From contig CAJYXO010000100.1 in assembly GCA_913778765.1 (NCBI GenBank), positions 1 to 64,000 of the forward strand: DNA of 64,000 nucleotides, in the 5' to 3' direction. Position numbers and translations under genes: made by a program. This DNA is from an uncultured Massilia sp. (lineage in GTDB: Bacteria; Pseudomonadota; Gammaproteobacteria; Burkholderiales; Burkholderiaceae_D). The first letter of the stretch is position 1; each line of letters begins with the position of its first letter. Below, piece by piece: positions 9,240 to 17,439 of the stretch. The notes beneath the pieces were generated by a model. That model did no database searches, was not told the origin of the DNA, and saw only the letters and a program-made list of their open reading frames with translations.

Positions 9240-9385
9240 TACGTCTTCGGGGCGGGGTGCAATTCCCCACCGGCGGTATGGCCATCACGGCCGAGCCCGC
9301 GAGCGCCTGCGCCAGGAACAAGGCAGGGTCAGCAGACCTGGTGAGAAGCCAGGGCCGACGGTATAGTCCGGATGAAAGAAGATGT
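9240..9385 (+). ncRNA. FMN riboswitch (RFN element)
   Basis: The conserved RFN blocks are all present in order: CTTCGGGGCGGGGTGCAATT, CCCCACCGGCGGTAT, then AGCCCGCGAGCG, GGTCAGCAGACCTGGTGAGA, and the closing GCCGACGGTATAGTCCGGATG followed by AAAGAAG. This is the FMN-sensing aptamer that represses riboflavin genes. It sits about 105 bases upstream of ribB, leaving room for an expression platform. A TACAAT at 9192-9197 is a plausible -10 for the leader transcript. Confidence 0.95.
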
Positions 9386-9490
9386 GCGTCAACACGCGTC
9401 ACTCTGGTCGCTAGCGCTGCGGCATGGGGCGGCGCGCCGTTTCGCTTTGCCCTGATGCGTTCCTTTTTCATTTTTCAAGGAGCGTCTCAC

Positions 9491-10156
9491 ATGACCAGCA
9501 CCACCATCAATACCTTCACCCTCGAGAGCGACGACCTGGAAGGCCGCATCGACGCCGCCCTCGCCGCCACGCGCGCCGGCATGCCGGTGATCCTGCTCGA
9601 CGACTTCGATCGCGAGAACGAGGCCGACCTGATCGTCGCCGCCGACAAGCTCACGGTCGACACCATGGCCGTCCTGATCCGCGAGTGCAGCGGCATCGTC
9701 TGCCTGTGCCTGACCGCCGACAAGGTGCGCGCGCTCGACCTGCCGCCGATGGCGCAGGAAAACGGCAGCCGTTACGGCACCCCGTTCACCGTCTCGATCG
9801 AAGCGCGCGAGGGCGTCACCACCGGCGTCTCGGCGCAGGACCGCGTGACCACGATCCGCACCGCCATCGCGCCTGACGCCAAGCCGCAAGACCTGGTGCG
9901 CCCGGGCCACGTGTTCCCGCTGCGCGCCAACCCGGCCGGCGTGCTTGGCCGCAAGGGCCACACCGAGGGCTCGGTCGACCTGGCGATCCTGGCCGGCCTG
10001 CAGCCTGCCAGCGTGCTGTGCGAACTGATGAACGAAGACGGCAGCATGATGCGCGGCGACGCGATCGAGCGCTTCGCGCGCGAGCGCGGGTATCCGATCT
10101 TGACGATTGCCGAGCTGGTTGCGTGGCGGACTCAATTGGAGCAGAAGGCAGCTTGA
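9491..10156 (+). CDS. ribB: 3,4-dihydroxy-2-butanone 4-phosphate synthase
   Basis: RibB makes dihydroxybutanone phosphate from ribulose 5-phosphate for riboflavin synthesis. The 221-residue product contains the acidic active-site loop [16 protein letters not shown] near residue 40, the RECSGIVC strand, [20 protein letters not shown] and [10 protein letters not shown]. The length is that of stand-alone RibB with no GTP cyclohydrolase II domain. The ATG at 9491, preceded by AAGGAG, is chosen; an open frame extends upstream through the riboswitch but is not coding. Control by the FMN riboswitch is expected. Confidence 0.96.
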   Translation: MTSTTINTFTLESDDLEGRIDAALAATRAGMPVILLDDFDRENEADLIVAADKLTVDTMAVLIRECSGIVCLCLTADKVRALDLPPMAQENGSRYGTPFTVSIEAREGVTTGVSAQDRVTTIRTAIAPDAKPQDLVRPGHVFPLRANPAGVLGRKGHTEGSVDLAILAGLQPASVLCELMNEDGSMMRGDAIERFARERGYPILTIAELVAWRTQLEQKAA

Positions 10157-10160
10157 CGAA

Positions 10161-10189
10161 CTTGGGTCCCCGCCTCCGCGGGGATGACG
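10161..10189. repeat. REP-like palindrome, copy 1
   Basis: CCCCGCCTCCGCGGGG followed by ATGACG, just after the ribB stop. It belongs to the same short family as those at about 21.5, 45.5, 46.0, 51.9 and 59.7 kb (core CCCGC-N3-5-GCGGG with flanking TGGAT/TTGG on one side and TGACG on the other). Confidence 0.7.
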
Positions 10190-10195
10190 CACAAC

Positions 10196-10222
10196 AAAAA
10201 TGGCGCCGAAGCGCCATTTTTT
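10196..10222. terminator. Bidirectional rho-independent terminator, ribB / tolC
   Basis: AAAAA-TGGCGC-CGAA-GCGCCA-TTTTTT: a six-bp GC stem with a tetraloop and A/T runs on both sides, placed between convergent ribB and tolC. It can end transcription from either strand. Confidence 0.88.
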
Positions 10223-10241
10223 CGATCAAAATCTGAACAGC

Positions 10242-11609
10242 TTACGGCTGCGACAGCAGCGCATTGATCGGCTGCAGGTCTTCCTCGCGCAGCGAGCCTG
10301 CCGCCGCCTTCAGCTTCAGGCCGGCCAGGATGGTGTTGTAGCGCGCCTTGGCCAGGTCGGTGCGGGTCTGGTACAGCTGGCGCTGGGCATTCAGCACGTC
10401 GATGTTGATGCGCACGCCCACTTGGTAACCCAGCTTGTTCGACTCCAGCGCCGAGTTGCTCGACACCTCGGCCGCTTCCAGCGCCTTGACCTGGGCCAGG
10501 CCCGAATTCACGCCGAGGAAGGACTGGCGCGCCAGCAGCTCGGCGTTGCGGCGGTTCGCTTCGAGGTCGTTGCGGGCCTTGTCTTCCAGTGCGATCGATT
10601 CGCGCACGCGGCTGGTGACGGCAAAGCCGCTGAAGATCGGGATGCTGTAGGAAATGCCGATCGAGTTGCTGGTCGTGCGGCCCGAGGTGCCCGCATACTG
10701 GCCGTTGACGTCGCGGTGCAGCGAGTTCGCCACCAGGTCCAGGGTCGGATAATGGCCGGCGCGCTGTTTCGAGATCTCGCGCTTGGCCGATTCCAGCTGC
10801 AATTCGGCAACCGACACGGCGTAGTTCTGGTTCTGCGCGGCCGAGACCCACTGGTCGACGACGATCGGCTGCGGCGCGGTCAGGTTGACGCCGGTGCGCA
10901 GGGTCGCCAGCGCGCCCGGCGGCGTGCCGATGATGGCCTGCAGCGCGGTCTTCTTGGTCTCCAGGTCGTTGACCGCGGCGATCTCCTGCGAGATCACCAG
11001 GTCGTAGGCGGCCTGGGCTTCATGGGTGTCGGTGATGGTCTGGGTGCCGACTTCGAAGTTGCGCTTCGCCGAGGCCAGCTGCTCGGTCACGGCTTCTTTC
11101 TGGGCGCGGGTCGAGGCCAGGGTGTCCTGGGCCGCCAGCACGTCGAAGTAGGCCTGGGCCACGCGGGTGATCAGGTCCTGCTGGGCCTGTGCGAACTGGG
11201 CTTCGGAAATGGCCTGCTGCAGCTTGCTCTGCTGGTAGGTTTCCCAGCGGTCCCAGCGGAACAGCGGCTGCGACAGCTGGACGTTGATGTCCTTGGTGGT
11301 CGCGTTCGCACCGCCACCGAGCACGACGCCGGTGATGTTGCCGTTGGCATCGCGCACCGGCTGGCCTTCGTTGAACGGCGAGAAGTCGTTGTTGTTGCGG
11401 GTGATCCCGCCCGAGATGCCGACGGTCGGCAGCAACCCCGCACGCCCCTGGGGAACGCGCTCGCGGCCGGCCTGGGCCGATGCGCGTGCGCTCGCATAGG
11501 TGGCGTCATTCGCCAACGCCTGCTGGTACACCTGGAGCAGATCGGCCGCCTGGGCGTTGAGCGAGAAAAACGCGCTGGCCAACAGCACGGCGATGAGGGG
11601 TTTCTGCAT
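10242..11609 (-). CDS. tolC: TolC-family outer-membrane efflux channel
   Basis: Outer-membrane channel component of tripartite efflux or type I secretion. The 455-residue protein starts with a signal peptide (MQKPLIAVLLASAFFSLNAQ, cleavage after AQA) followed by ADLLQVYQQAL, typical of mature TolC, and two repeated OEP domains rich in coiled coil. The ATG at 11609 is preferred over upstream in-frame starts since GGAG precedes it at proper spacing. It is the last gene of a pcm-like / rhodanese / tolC run and ends at a bidirectional terminator. No inner-membrane pump genes are adjacent, so it probably serves several systems. Confidence 0.93.
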   Translation of the reverse strand: MQKPLIAVLLASAFFSLNAQAADLLQVYQQALANDATYASARASAQAGRERVPQGRAGLLPTVGISGGITRNNNDFSPFNEGQPVRDANGNITGVVLGGGANATTKDINVQLSQPLFRWDRWETYQQSKLQQAISEAQFAQAQQDLITRVAQAYFDVLAAQDTLASTRAQKEAVTEQLASAKRNFEVGTQTITDTHEAQAAYDLVISQEIAAVNDLETKKTALQAIIGTPPGALATLRTGVNLTAPQPIVVDQWVSAAQNQNYAVSVAELQLESAKREISKQRAGHYPTLDLVANSLHRDVNGQYAGTSGRTTSNSIGISYSIPIFSGFAVTSRVRESIALEDKARNDLEANRRNAELLARQSFLGVNSGLAQVKALEAAEVSSNSALESNKLGYQVGVRINIDVLNAQRQLYQTRTDLAKARYNTILAGLKLKAAAGSLREEDLQPINALLSQP

Positions 11610-11661
11610 TACTTTCTCCATCGGAGTCATCAATAGTCAAGGACACAGGCCGCCGGGATGC

Positions 11662-11985
11662 TCAGTACTTCGGCATCGCGGGATCGACCTGCACGGCCCA
11701 GGCGTGTATGCCGCCTGTCAAATTCGTCATCTTTTCGAATCCGTTACGTTCCAGGAAAGCTGCGACCTGCATGCTGCGCGCGCCGTGGTGGCACACGCAG
11801 ACGATTTCCTGGTCATCGTCCAGTTCGCTCACGCGAATCGGGATCAGGTTCATCGGGATCTGGGTCGAGCCCGCGATATGGCAGGTCTCGAATTCCCAGT
11901 TTTCCCGCACGTCGAGCAGCAGCGGCTGCGGGCGCGACGGGTCGGCCAGCCAGGCTGCCAATTCGGGGGCGGTGATGTGCTCCAT
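11662..11985 (-). CDS. Single-domain rhodanese-like sulfurtransferase
   Basis: A 107-residue single rhodanese domain. The active-site loop CHHGARS places the catalytic Cys at residue 65, preceded by LLLDVRENWEFETCHIAGS, the CH2A-type N-terminal motif, and followed by LTGGIHAWA, a C-terminal motif of the fold. ATG at 11985 has a GGAAGAG site before it; the longer frame overlaps the upstream gene and is unlikely. The gene lies between the methyltransferase (17 bp upstream) and tolC, and is probably cotranscribed with both. Physiological sulfur acceptor unknown. Confidence 0.9.
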   Translation of the reverse strand: MEHITAPELAAWLADPSRPQPLLLDVRENWEFETCHIAGSTQIPMNLIPIRVSELDDDQEIVCVCHHGARSMQVAAFLERNGFEKMTNLTGGIHAWAVQVDPAMPKY

Positions 11986-12001
11986 CGCTTGCGCTCTTCC
12001 C

Positions 12002-12655
12002 TCAGAACTGGAAGTGCGACACTGCCGGCGCACCGCTCAGGTACTTCACGTTGGTCTCGAACACCTTCACCGTGTTCCAGCTGTTCTCGCCGGTGCGGGT
12101 GACGATGTTGAATTCCATGGCCGGCGGTTCGCCGACGATGGCGGCGATGCGGCCGCCCACCTTCACCTGCTTCAGGAAGGCTTCCGGCAGCACTTCCAGC
12201 GCGCCCGAGATGACGATCACGTCGTAGGGTGCGCCCTTGTCCCAACCGGCGGCGCCGTTGCCCTGCTCCACGGTCACGTTGCCGATGCCGGCCTTGGCCA
12301 GGTTCTGCTCGGCCAGCGCCTTGATCTCGGCATTCACTTCCACGGTGGTGACCTTGGCCGCGCGGTGCGCCATCAGGGCCGCCATGTAACCCGAGCCGGC
12401 GCCGATTTCCAGCACGTTCTCATGCTTCTTCAGGCCGATTTCCTGCAGGATGCGCGCTTCGACCTTCGGGTTCAGCATCGCTTCGCCGCCCGGCAGCGGG
12501 ATTTCGGCATCCGCGAACGCCAGGTTCTGGTACGCGGCCGGCACGAACTGTTCGCGCTTGACCACGTGCAGCAGGTCGAGGATGTCGGTGTCCAGCACGT
12601 TCCAGGGACGGATCTGCTGTTCGATCATGTTGAAACGGGCTTGTTCGATATTCAT
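12002..12655 (-). CDS. Protein-L-isoaspartate O-methyltransferase family protein
   Basis: A 217-residue SAM-dependent methyltransferase of the PCMT family, which in other bacteria methylates L-isoaspartyl residues in damaged proteins. The SAM-binding motif VLEIGAGSGYMAAL lies at residues 81-94, followed by the acidic strand TTVEVNAEI. The N-terminal MNIEQARFNMIEQQIRPWNV is the form seen in tolC-linked homologues, a subgroup whose true substrate has not been shown to my knowledge. The ATG at 12655 is chosen from this conserved beginning; the longer frame upstream has no support. First gene of the run leading to tolC. Confidence 0.88.
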   Translation of the reverse strand: MNIEQARFNMIEQQIRPWNVLDTDILDLLHVVKREQFVPAAYQNLAFADAEIPLPGGEAMLNPKVEARILQEIGLKKHENVLEIGAGSGYMAALMAHRAAKVTTVEVNAEIKALAEQNLAKAGIGNVTVEQGNGAAGWDKGAPYDVIVISGALEVLPEAFLKQVKVGGRIAAIVGEPPAMEFNIVTRTGENSWNTVKVFETNVKYLSGAPAVSHFQF

Positions 12656-12816
12656 CTTAATACTCGGCGGAAAAGAAATAATCCGATATTTTATCGTTGA
12701 ACGGCCTCGGGAAACACATCTTAGCGATATGGCACCCGAGACCACGGGAAATTGCGACAGTCTGCAGTTTAGAGGGGATGAACGCCGGAAAACGGCGTCT
12801 TGACGCGACAATACGC

Positions 12817-13470
12817 TCACACGGCGGGCTTGCCGCCGGCCGGCAGCAGACCGTTCAGGGCCATGTCGAGGAAGGTGCCGAGGAAAGCCAGCGGTTCCAG
12901 TTCCGCACGCGGACAGGGACCGACCGAGTGCTTCCAGGTGATCAGCATGAGCATGGGCGCGATCAGCACCTGGGTCATCAGGTTGACGTCCATGGGGCGG
13001 AATTCGCCGCGTTCGATGGCGCGCTCGAGCATGCGCGAGGTAGCCGCGGTGCCGCGGTTGATGACTTCTTCCTGGTAGAAGTGGGCCAGTTCGGGGAAGT
13101 TATCCGCCTCGGCCATGACCAGCTTGATGATGCCGGAAGCCTTGGTCGCGCCCAGGCGCTGCCACCAGGAGTGGATCAGGTGGCGCAGCAGGTCGGCGCT
13201 GTGGCCTTCGAATTCGGCCACGGACGCCTCGGCCTCACCGATGACGGGCACGATGCTGCCGCGGACCACGGCCTTGAACAGCTCTTCCTTGTTCTCGTAG
13301 TACAGGTAAAGCGTGCCTTTCGAGACCCCGGCGCGGCGCGCGACGTCTTCCAGGCGTGTGGCGGCATAGCCACGTTCGACGAACAGGTCGATGGCTGCCT
13401 CCAGCAACTCCTGGGGCCGCGCGTCTTTACGGCGCTCCCAGCGTGGCTTGGCTTCGAATGGGCATGGCAT
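12817..13470 (-). CDS. TetR/AcrR-family transcriptional regulator
   Basis: A 217-residue one-component repressor. The N-terminal helix-turn-helix (about residues 20-62) contains AAIDLFVERGYAATRLEDVA and AGVSKGTLYLYYENKEELFK, the standard TetR DNA-binding pattern. The remaining two thirds are the helical ligand-binding domain. The first ATG in the frame is at 13470; the longer frame begins with TTG. A near-consensus promoter and a small palindrome lie just upstream, which suggests autoregulation. The ligand and other targets are unknown; tolC downstream on the same strand is 1.2 kb away, which hints at but does not prove a link to efflux. Confidence 0.9.
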   Translation of the reverse strand: MPCPFEAKPRWERRKDARPQELLEAAIDLFVERGYAATRLEDVARRAGVSKGTLYLYYENKEELFKAVVRGSIVPVIGEAEASVAEFEGHSADLLRHLIHSWWQRLGATKASGIIKLVMAEADNFPELAHFYQEEVINRGTAATSRMLERAIERGEFRPMDVNLMTQVLIAPMLMLITWKHSVGPCPRAELEPLAFLGTFLDMALNGLLPAGGKPAV

Positions 13471-13482
13471 GCGTCTGTCCGG

Positions 13483-13495
13483 CAACTAACTGTTG
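13483..13495. promoter_or_regulatory. Possible TetR operator palindrome
   Basis: CAACTAACTGTTG forms an inverted repeat with CAAC/GTTG arms, between the predicted transcription start and the TetR-family start codon. Placement suits an autorepressor site, but the arms are short. Confidence 0.3.
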
Positions 13496-13503
13496 AGTCA
13501 GGA

Positions 13504-13532
13504 AATATAGACCCGGGGCTTAGGCCAGTCAA
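13504..13532 (-). promoter_or_regulatory. Sigma-70 promoter of the TetR-family gene
   Basis: On the minus strand TTGACT (13527-13532) and TATATT (13504-13509) are separated by exactly 17 bases, one of the closest sigma-70 matches in the window. It lies about 35 bases from the start codon of the TetR gene. Confidence 0.7.
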
Positions 13533-13559
13533 GCCGGCGGTAGTATACTGACGCGGCCC

Positions 13560-13832
13560 ATGACCTCCCCGACCGAACTCCTCAGCTGCCGCCCAGGCTG
13601 CGGCGCCTGCTGTATCGCGCCCTCGATCAGCTCCCCGATTCCCGGTATGCCGAATGGCAAGCCGGCCGGCCTGCGCTGCGTGCAACTGGACGAACACAAC
13701 GGCTGCAAAATCTTCGGGCAGCCGGAACGGCCGAAGGTCTGCGGCGGCCTGCAGCCATCCAGCGAGATGTGCGGCGCGTCGAACGGGCAGGCGATGTTCT
13801 TCCTGAGCGAGCTGGAGCGCTTGACGGCCTGA
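13560..13832 (+). CDS. YkgJ-family cysteine cluster protein
   Basis: A 90-residue protein of the YkgJ (CxxCxxxC-type) family thought to bind zinc or an Fe-S cluster. The N-terminal CRPGCGACC, then C40 in LRCVQLD, C49 in NGCKIFG and later Cys in KVCGG and EMCGA give the family pattern. The gene is divergent from the TetR regulator with about 90 bp between, and its start at 13560 is very close to a TAGTATACT sequence. Function unknown. Confidence 0.85.
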   Translation: MTSPTELLSCRPGCGACCIAPSISSPIPGMPNGKPAGLRCVQLDEHNGCKIFGQPERPKVCGGLQPSSEMCGASNGQAMFFLSELERLTA

Positions 13833-13989
13833 CAAGGACGCGAAAAAGCATCCTTGCGTGCAACAAAAAAGCCACCATCTGACGCCGGTAACTCATCGGT
13901 AGCGTACCCAGGCATGGTAAGCTTGCGGGCTTCCCGGCGCAGCATCCCTTCCGCGTGCCGACCACCCTAACATCCTTAACAAAAACTTC

Positions 13990-14823
13990 ATGGACATCAT
14001 TCTCGCCCTGAAAGCGATCATCATGGGCCTCGTCGAGGGCTTCACCGAGTTCCTGCCGATTTCCTCCACCGGCCACCTGATCCTGGCCGGCAGCCTGATC
14101 GATTTCACGGGTGAAGTCGCGAAGGTGTTCGAGATCGCGATCCAAGCCGGCGCCATCCTGGCCGTGATGTGGGAGTACCGCGCGCGCATCGCAACCGTGC
14201 TGGGCGGGCTGGCGTCGGACGCGCGCCAGCAGAAGTTCGTGCTCAACCTGATCGTCGCCTTCCTGCCGGCCGCGGCCCTGGGCTTCCTGTTCAGCAAGGC
14301 GATCAAGGCCCATTTGTTCTCGCCGGTGCCGGTGGCGCTGGCCTTCATCGTCGGCGCCTTCGTGATCCTGTGGGCGGAACGCCGCCACAAGGTGCTGCCG
14401 GGTTCGCACCGGGTCGAGACCGTCGACGACATGAACATGCTCGACGCCTTCAAGGTCGGCTGCGCCCAGTGCTTCGCGCTGATCCCGGGCACCAGCCGTT
14501 CGGGCGCCACCATCATCGGCGGCATGCTGTTCGGCCTGTCGCGCAAGGCGGCCACCGAGTTCTCCTTCTTCCTGGCGATTCCGACCCTGCTGGCGGCCAC
14601 CGTGTACTCCGTCATCAAGGCGCGCCACGAGCTGCATGCGACCGACCTGCCGCTGTTCCTCATCGGCGGTGTCGCGGCCTTCGTGTCGGCCTTCCTGTGC
14701 GTCCGCTGGCTCTTGCGCTTCATCAGCACGCACGACTTCACGGGCTTCGCCTGGTACCGTATCGTGTTCGGTATCGTCATCCTCGTGACGGCACATTTCG
14801 GCTGGGTGATCTGGGCCGACTAA
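13990..14823 (+). CDS. uppP: Undecaprenyl-diphosphatase UppP (BacA)
   Basis: An integral membrane enzyme that dephosphorylates undecaprenyl pyrophosphate to recycle the lipid carrier for peptidoglycan; overproduction gives bacitracin resistance. The 277 residues show both family motifs: [20 protein letters not shown] near the N-terminus (catalytic glutamates and SSTGH) and [15 protein letters not shown] in the middle, with about seven to eight hydrophobic helices. Length is standard. recQ follows after 18 bp on the same strand, so the two may be cotranscribed. Confidence 0.96.
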   Translation: MDIILALKAIIMGLVEGFTEFLPISSTGHLILAGSLIDFTGEVAKVFEIAIQAGAILAVMWEYRARIATVLGGLASDARQQKFVLNLIVAFLPAAALGFLFSKAIKAHLFSPVPVALAFIVGAFVILWAERRHKVLPGSHRVETVDDMNMLDAFKVGCAQCFALIPGTSRSGATIIGGMLFGLSRKAATEFSFFLAIPTLLAATVYSVIKARHELHATDLPLFLIGGVAAFVSAFLCVRWLLRFISTHDFTGFAWYRIVFGIVILVTAHFGWVIWAD

Positions 14824-14841
14824 ACTGAACCAAGCAACACC

Positions 14842-16662
14842 ATGACGAGCGACATCCAGGAACGCGCGCTGCACATTCTGCAGACGGTCTTCGGCTACCC
14901 CGACTTCCGCGGGCAGCAGGCCGAGATCGTCGAGCACGTGGCCAGCGGCGGCGACGCGCTCGTCCTCATGCCCACCGGCGGCGGCAAGTCGCTGTGCTAC
15001 CAGATTCCGGCGCTGGTGCGCGACGGCGTCGGCGTCGTCGTCTCGCCGCTGATCGCACTGATGCAGGACCAGGTCGACGCCCTCGCCGAAGTCGGCGTGC
15101 GCGCGGCCTTCCTGAACTCCACCCAGACCTTCGAAGAGACGCTGCGCATCGAAAGGCTGGTGCGCACCGGCGAAATCGACCTCGTCTACGTGGCGCCCGA
15201 GCGCCTGATGACGCAGCGCTGCCTGGACCTGTTCCAGGACTCGCACATCGCGCTGTTCGCGATCGACGAAGCGCACTGCGTCTCGCAATGGGGCCACGAC
15301 TTCCGCCCCGAGTACATCCGCCTGTCGATCCTGCACGAGCGCTTCCCGCACGTGCCGCGCATCGCGCTGACCGCCACCGCCGACCAGCTCACCCGCGCCG
15401 AGATCGCCCACAACCTGCAGCTGGACGAGGCGCGCCAGTTCGTGTCGTCGTTCGACCGGCCGAACATCCGCTACGCCATCGTCGAGAAGACCAACGGCCG
15501 CAAGCAGCTGCTGGACTTCATCACGACCGAGCACCCGGGCGACGCCGGCATCGTCTACTGCCTGTCGAGAAAAAAGGTCGAGGAGACCGCCGAATTCCTC
15601 AACGAGAACGGCATCCGCGCCCTGCCCTATCACACCGGCATGGACTACGCGCTGCGCGCCGATAACCAGGCCCGCTTCCTGCGCGAGGACGGCATCGTGA
15701 TGGTGGCGACGATCGCCTTCGGCATGGGCATCGACAAGCCGGACGTGCGTTTTGTTTGCCACCTCGACCTGCCGAAATCCATCGAAGGCTACTACCAGGA
15801 GACCGGCCGCGCCGGCCGCGACGGCCTGCCGTCGAGTGCCTGGATGGCCTACGGCCTGCAGGACGTGGTGCTGCAGCGCCGGATGATCGACGAGTCCGAA
15901 GCCGACGAGAATTTCAAGCGCGTGCTGGGCGCCAAGCTCGACGCCATGCTGGGCCTGTGCGAGACCCTGAGCTGCCGCCGGATGCGCCTGCTGGAGTATT
16001 TCGGCGAGCGCTCCGGCCCGTGCGGCAACTGCGATACCTGCCTGATCCCGCCGGTGTCTTTCGATGCGACCGTGCCGGTGCAGAAGCTGCTGTCGGCCAT
16101 CTACCGCGTCGACCAGCGCTTCGCCGCCGGCCACGTGATCGACGTGCTGCGCGGCGCCGAGACCGAGCGCATCAGCCAGTGGCACCACGACAAGCTGACC
16201 GTGTACGGGGTCGGCGCCGACCGCAGCGAACACGAGTGGCGCGCCATCGTGCGCCAGGTGATCGCGCTGGGCCTGGTGACGGTCGACCACGACGCCTTCA
16301 GCTCCCTCAAGCTGACGGAAAGCGCGCGCCCGGTGCTGAAGGGCGAGCGCAAGGTCGAGCTGCGCCAGTACCAGAAGCCGGTCAAGCAGAAGCGCACCTA
16401 CAGTCCCGCCAAGGGCTATGCCGAGATGGACCTGTCGCCGGCCGAGCAGAAGATCTTCGAGAAGCTGCGCTGGTGGCGCATGGAGACGGCGCGCGCGCAC
16501 AGCGTGGCCGCCTTCATCATCTTCGGCGACGCCACCCTGCGCGAGATCGCCAAGGTCAAGCCGACCTCGCTGGACGAATTGCGCGGCGTGTCGGGTGTGG
16601 GCGCGAAGAAGCTGAGTTCCTATGGCGACGAGATCGTCGCGATGATCACCGAGATGGTGTGA
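14842..16662 (+). CDS. recQ: ATP-dependent DNA helicase RecQ
   Basis: A 3'-5' superfamily 2 helicase in recombination and fork repair. The 606-residue protein has Walker [12 protein letters not shown] near residue 45, DEAH box [18 protein letters not shown] near 140, motif [12 protein letters not shown] near 320, the RecQ-Ct zinc-binding cysteines ([12 protein letters not shown]...CGNCDTC) and a C-terminal HRDC domain (about 530-606). This is the full E. coli-like architecture. The stop abuts the stop of the convergent response regulator (16662/16663) with no terminator between. Confidence 0.97.
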   Translation: MTSDIQERALHILQTVFGYPDFRGQQAEIVEHVASGGDALVLMPTGGGKSLCYQIPALVRDGVGVVVSPLIALMQDQVDALAEVGVRAAFLNSTQTFEETLRIERLVRTGEIDLVYVAPERLMTQRCLDLFQDSHIALFAIDEAHCVSQWGHDFRPEYIRLSILHERFPHVPRIALTATADQLTRAEIAHNLQLDEARQFVSSFDRPNIRYAIVEKTNGRKQLLDFITTEHPGDAGIVYCLSRKKVEETAEFLNENGIRALPYHTGMDYALRADNQARFLREDGIVMVATIAFGMGIDKPDVRFVCHLDLPKSIEGYYQETGRAGRDGLPSSAWMAYGLQDVVLQRRMIDESEADENFKRVLGAKLDAMLGLCETLSCRRMRLLEYFGERSGPCGNCDTCLIPPVSFDATVPVQKLLSAIYRVDQRFAAGHVIDVLRGAETERISQWHHDKLTVYGVGADRSEHEWRAIVRQVIALGLVTVDHDAFSSLKLTESARPVLKGERKVELRQYQKPVKQKRTYSPAKGYAEMDLSPAEQKIFEKLRWWRMETARAHSVAAFIIFGDATLREIAKVKPTSLDELRGVSGVGAKKLSSYGDEIVAMITEMV

Positions 16663-17439
16663 TCACTCCCTGAATAAATGGACGAAGGTCCGGCTCACCG
16701 GCAGCTTCTCCTCGCTCCCCTTCACCAGCACCTGCATCCGCTCCGCATCGAGCCGCTCGGCCGCCTGGATCGCATTCACGTTCACCACGGTCGCCCGGTG
16801 GATCTGCCAGAAGCGCTCCGGATCGAGCGTGCTCAATAAATCCTTCAGCGGCGTGCGCACCAGCGCTTCGTAATCGCGCAGCACGATGCGGGTGTAGCGG
16901 GTGTCGGACTGGAAGAACAGCACCTCGTCGACGTCGATCACGCGCACCTGGCGGCCGACGCTGGCGCGGATCCACCTGGTGCGTTCCTGGCGCATGCCCG
17001 GCAGCGCGCTTTTCAGGTGGCGCAGCAGCTCGCCCATCGCAGCGCCGTCGGCCGGGGTCTGCGCGACCTGCTGCGCCAGCTTGGCCTGCAAGCGCGCCAC
17101 GGCCCGTTCCAGGCGCTCGCGCTGCACCGGCTTCAGGAGATAGTCGACCGCGCCGGCGTCGAAGGCGTCCACCGCGTACTGGTCGTAGGCGGTGACGAAG
17201 ACCACGTGGGCCATCGTGCCGATGCGTTCGGCCACTTCGAGGCCGGACAGGCCCGGCATGCGGATGTCGAGGAAGGCGACGTCCGGCTCGTGCTCGAGGA
17301 AACCGTCCCAGGCGTCGTTGCCGTTCTCCGCCACCAGCACCACGCGGGCCTCGGGCCAGGACTGCGCCAGCATCTCCAGCAGGCGCTCGCGCATCAGCGG
17401 TTCGTCTTCGGCCACCAGGATCGTCGCGCCCATGTTCAT
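16663..17439 (-). CDS. LytTR-family response regulator
   Basis: A 258-residue transcriptional regulator: an N-terminal receiver domain with phosphoacceptor Asp58 (VAFLDIRMPGLSG), acidic pocket EDE and conserved Lys in YLLKP, and a C-terminal LytTR DNA-binding domain (about 155-258) with LFFQSDTRYTRI and FWQIHRATVVNVNAI. It resembles AlgR/LytR. The ATG at 17439 overlaps the kinase stop by 4 bp (ATGA), so the pair is translationally coupled. Target genes cannot be inferred from the neighbourhood. Confidence 0.93.
   Translation of the reverse strand: MNMGATILVAEDEPLMRERLLEMLAQSWPEARVVLVAENGNDAWDGFLEHEPDVAFLDIRMPGLSGLEVAERIGTMAHVVFVTAYDQYAVDAFDAGAVDYLLKPVQRERLERAVARLQAKLAQQVAQTPADGAAMGELLRHLKSALPGMRQERTRWIRASVGRQVRVIDVDEVLFFQSDTRYTRIVLRDYEALVRTPLKDLLSTLDPERFWQIHRATVVNVNAIQAAERLDAERMQVLVKGSEEKLPVSRTFVHLFRE

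Noticed and set aside
9179-9490. N-terminal extension of the ribB frame
   Set aside because: It overlaps the FMN riboswitch; ATG 9491 with AAGGAG gives the normal RibB length.
13833-13989. Terminator hairpin CAAGGA...TCCTTG after the YkgJ-type gene
   Set aside because: The stem has a mismatch and no T-run follows on the coding strand, so support is too weak.
13627-16500. A 957-codon minus-strand open frame opposite uppP and recQ
   Set aside because: Composition is that of an antisense shadow, and both underlying genes are certain.
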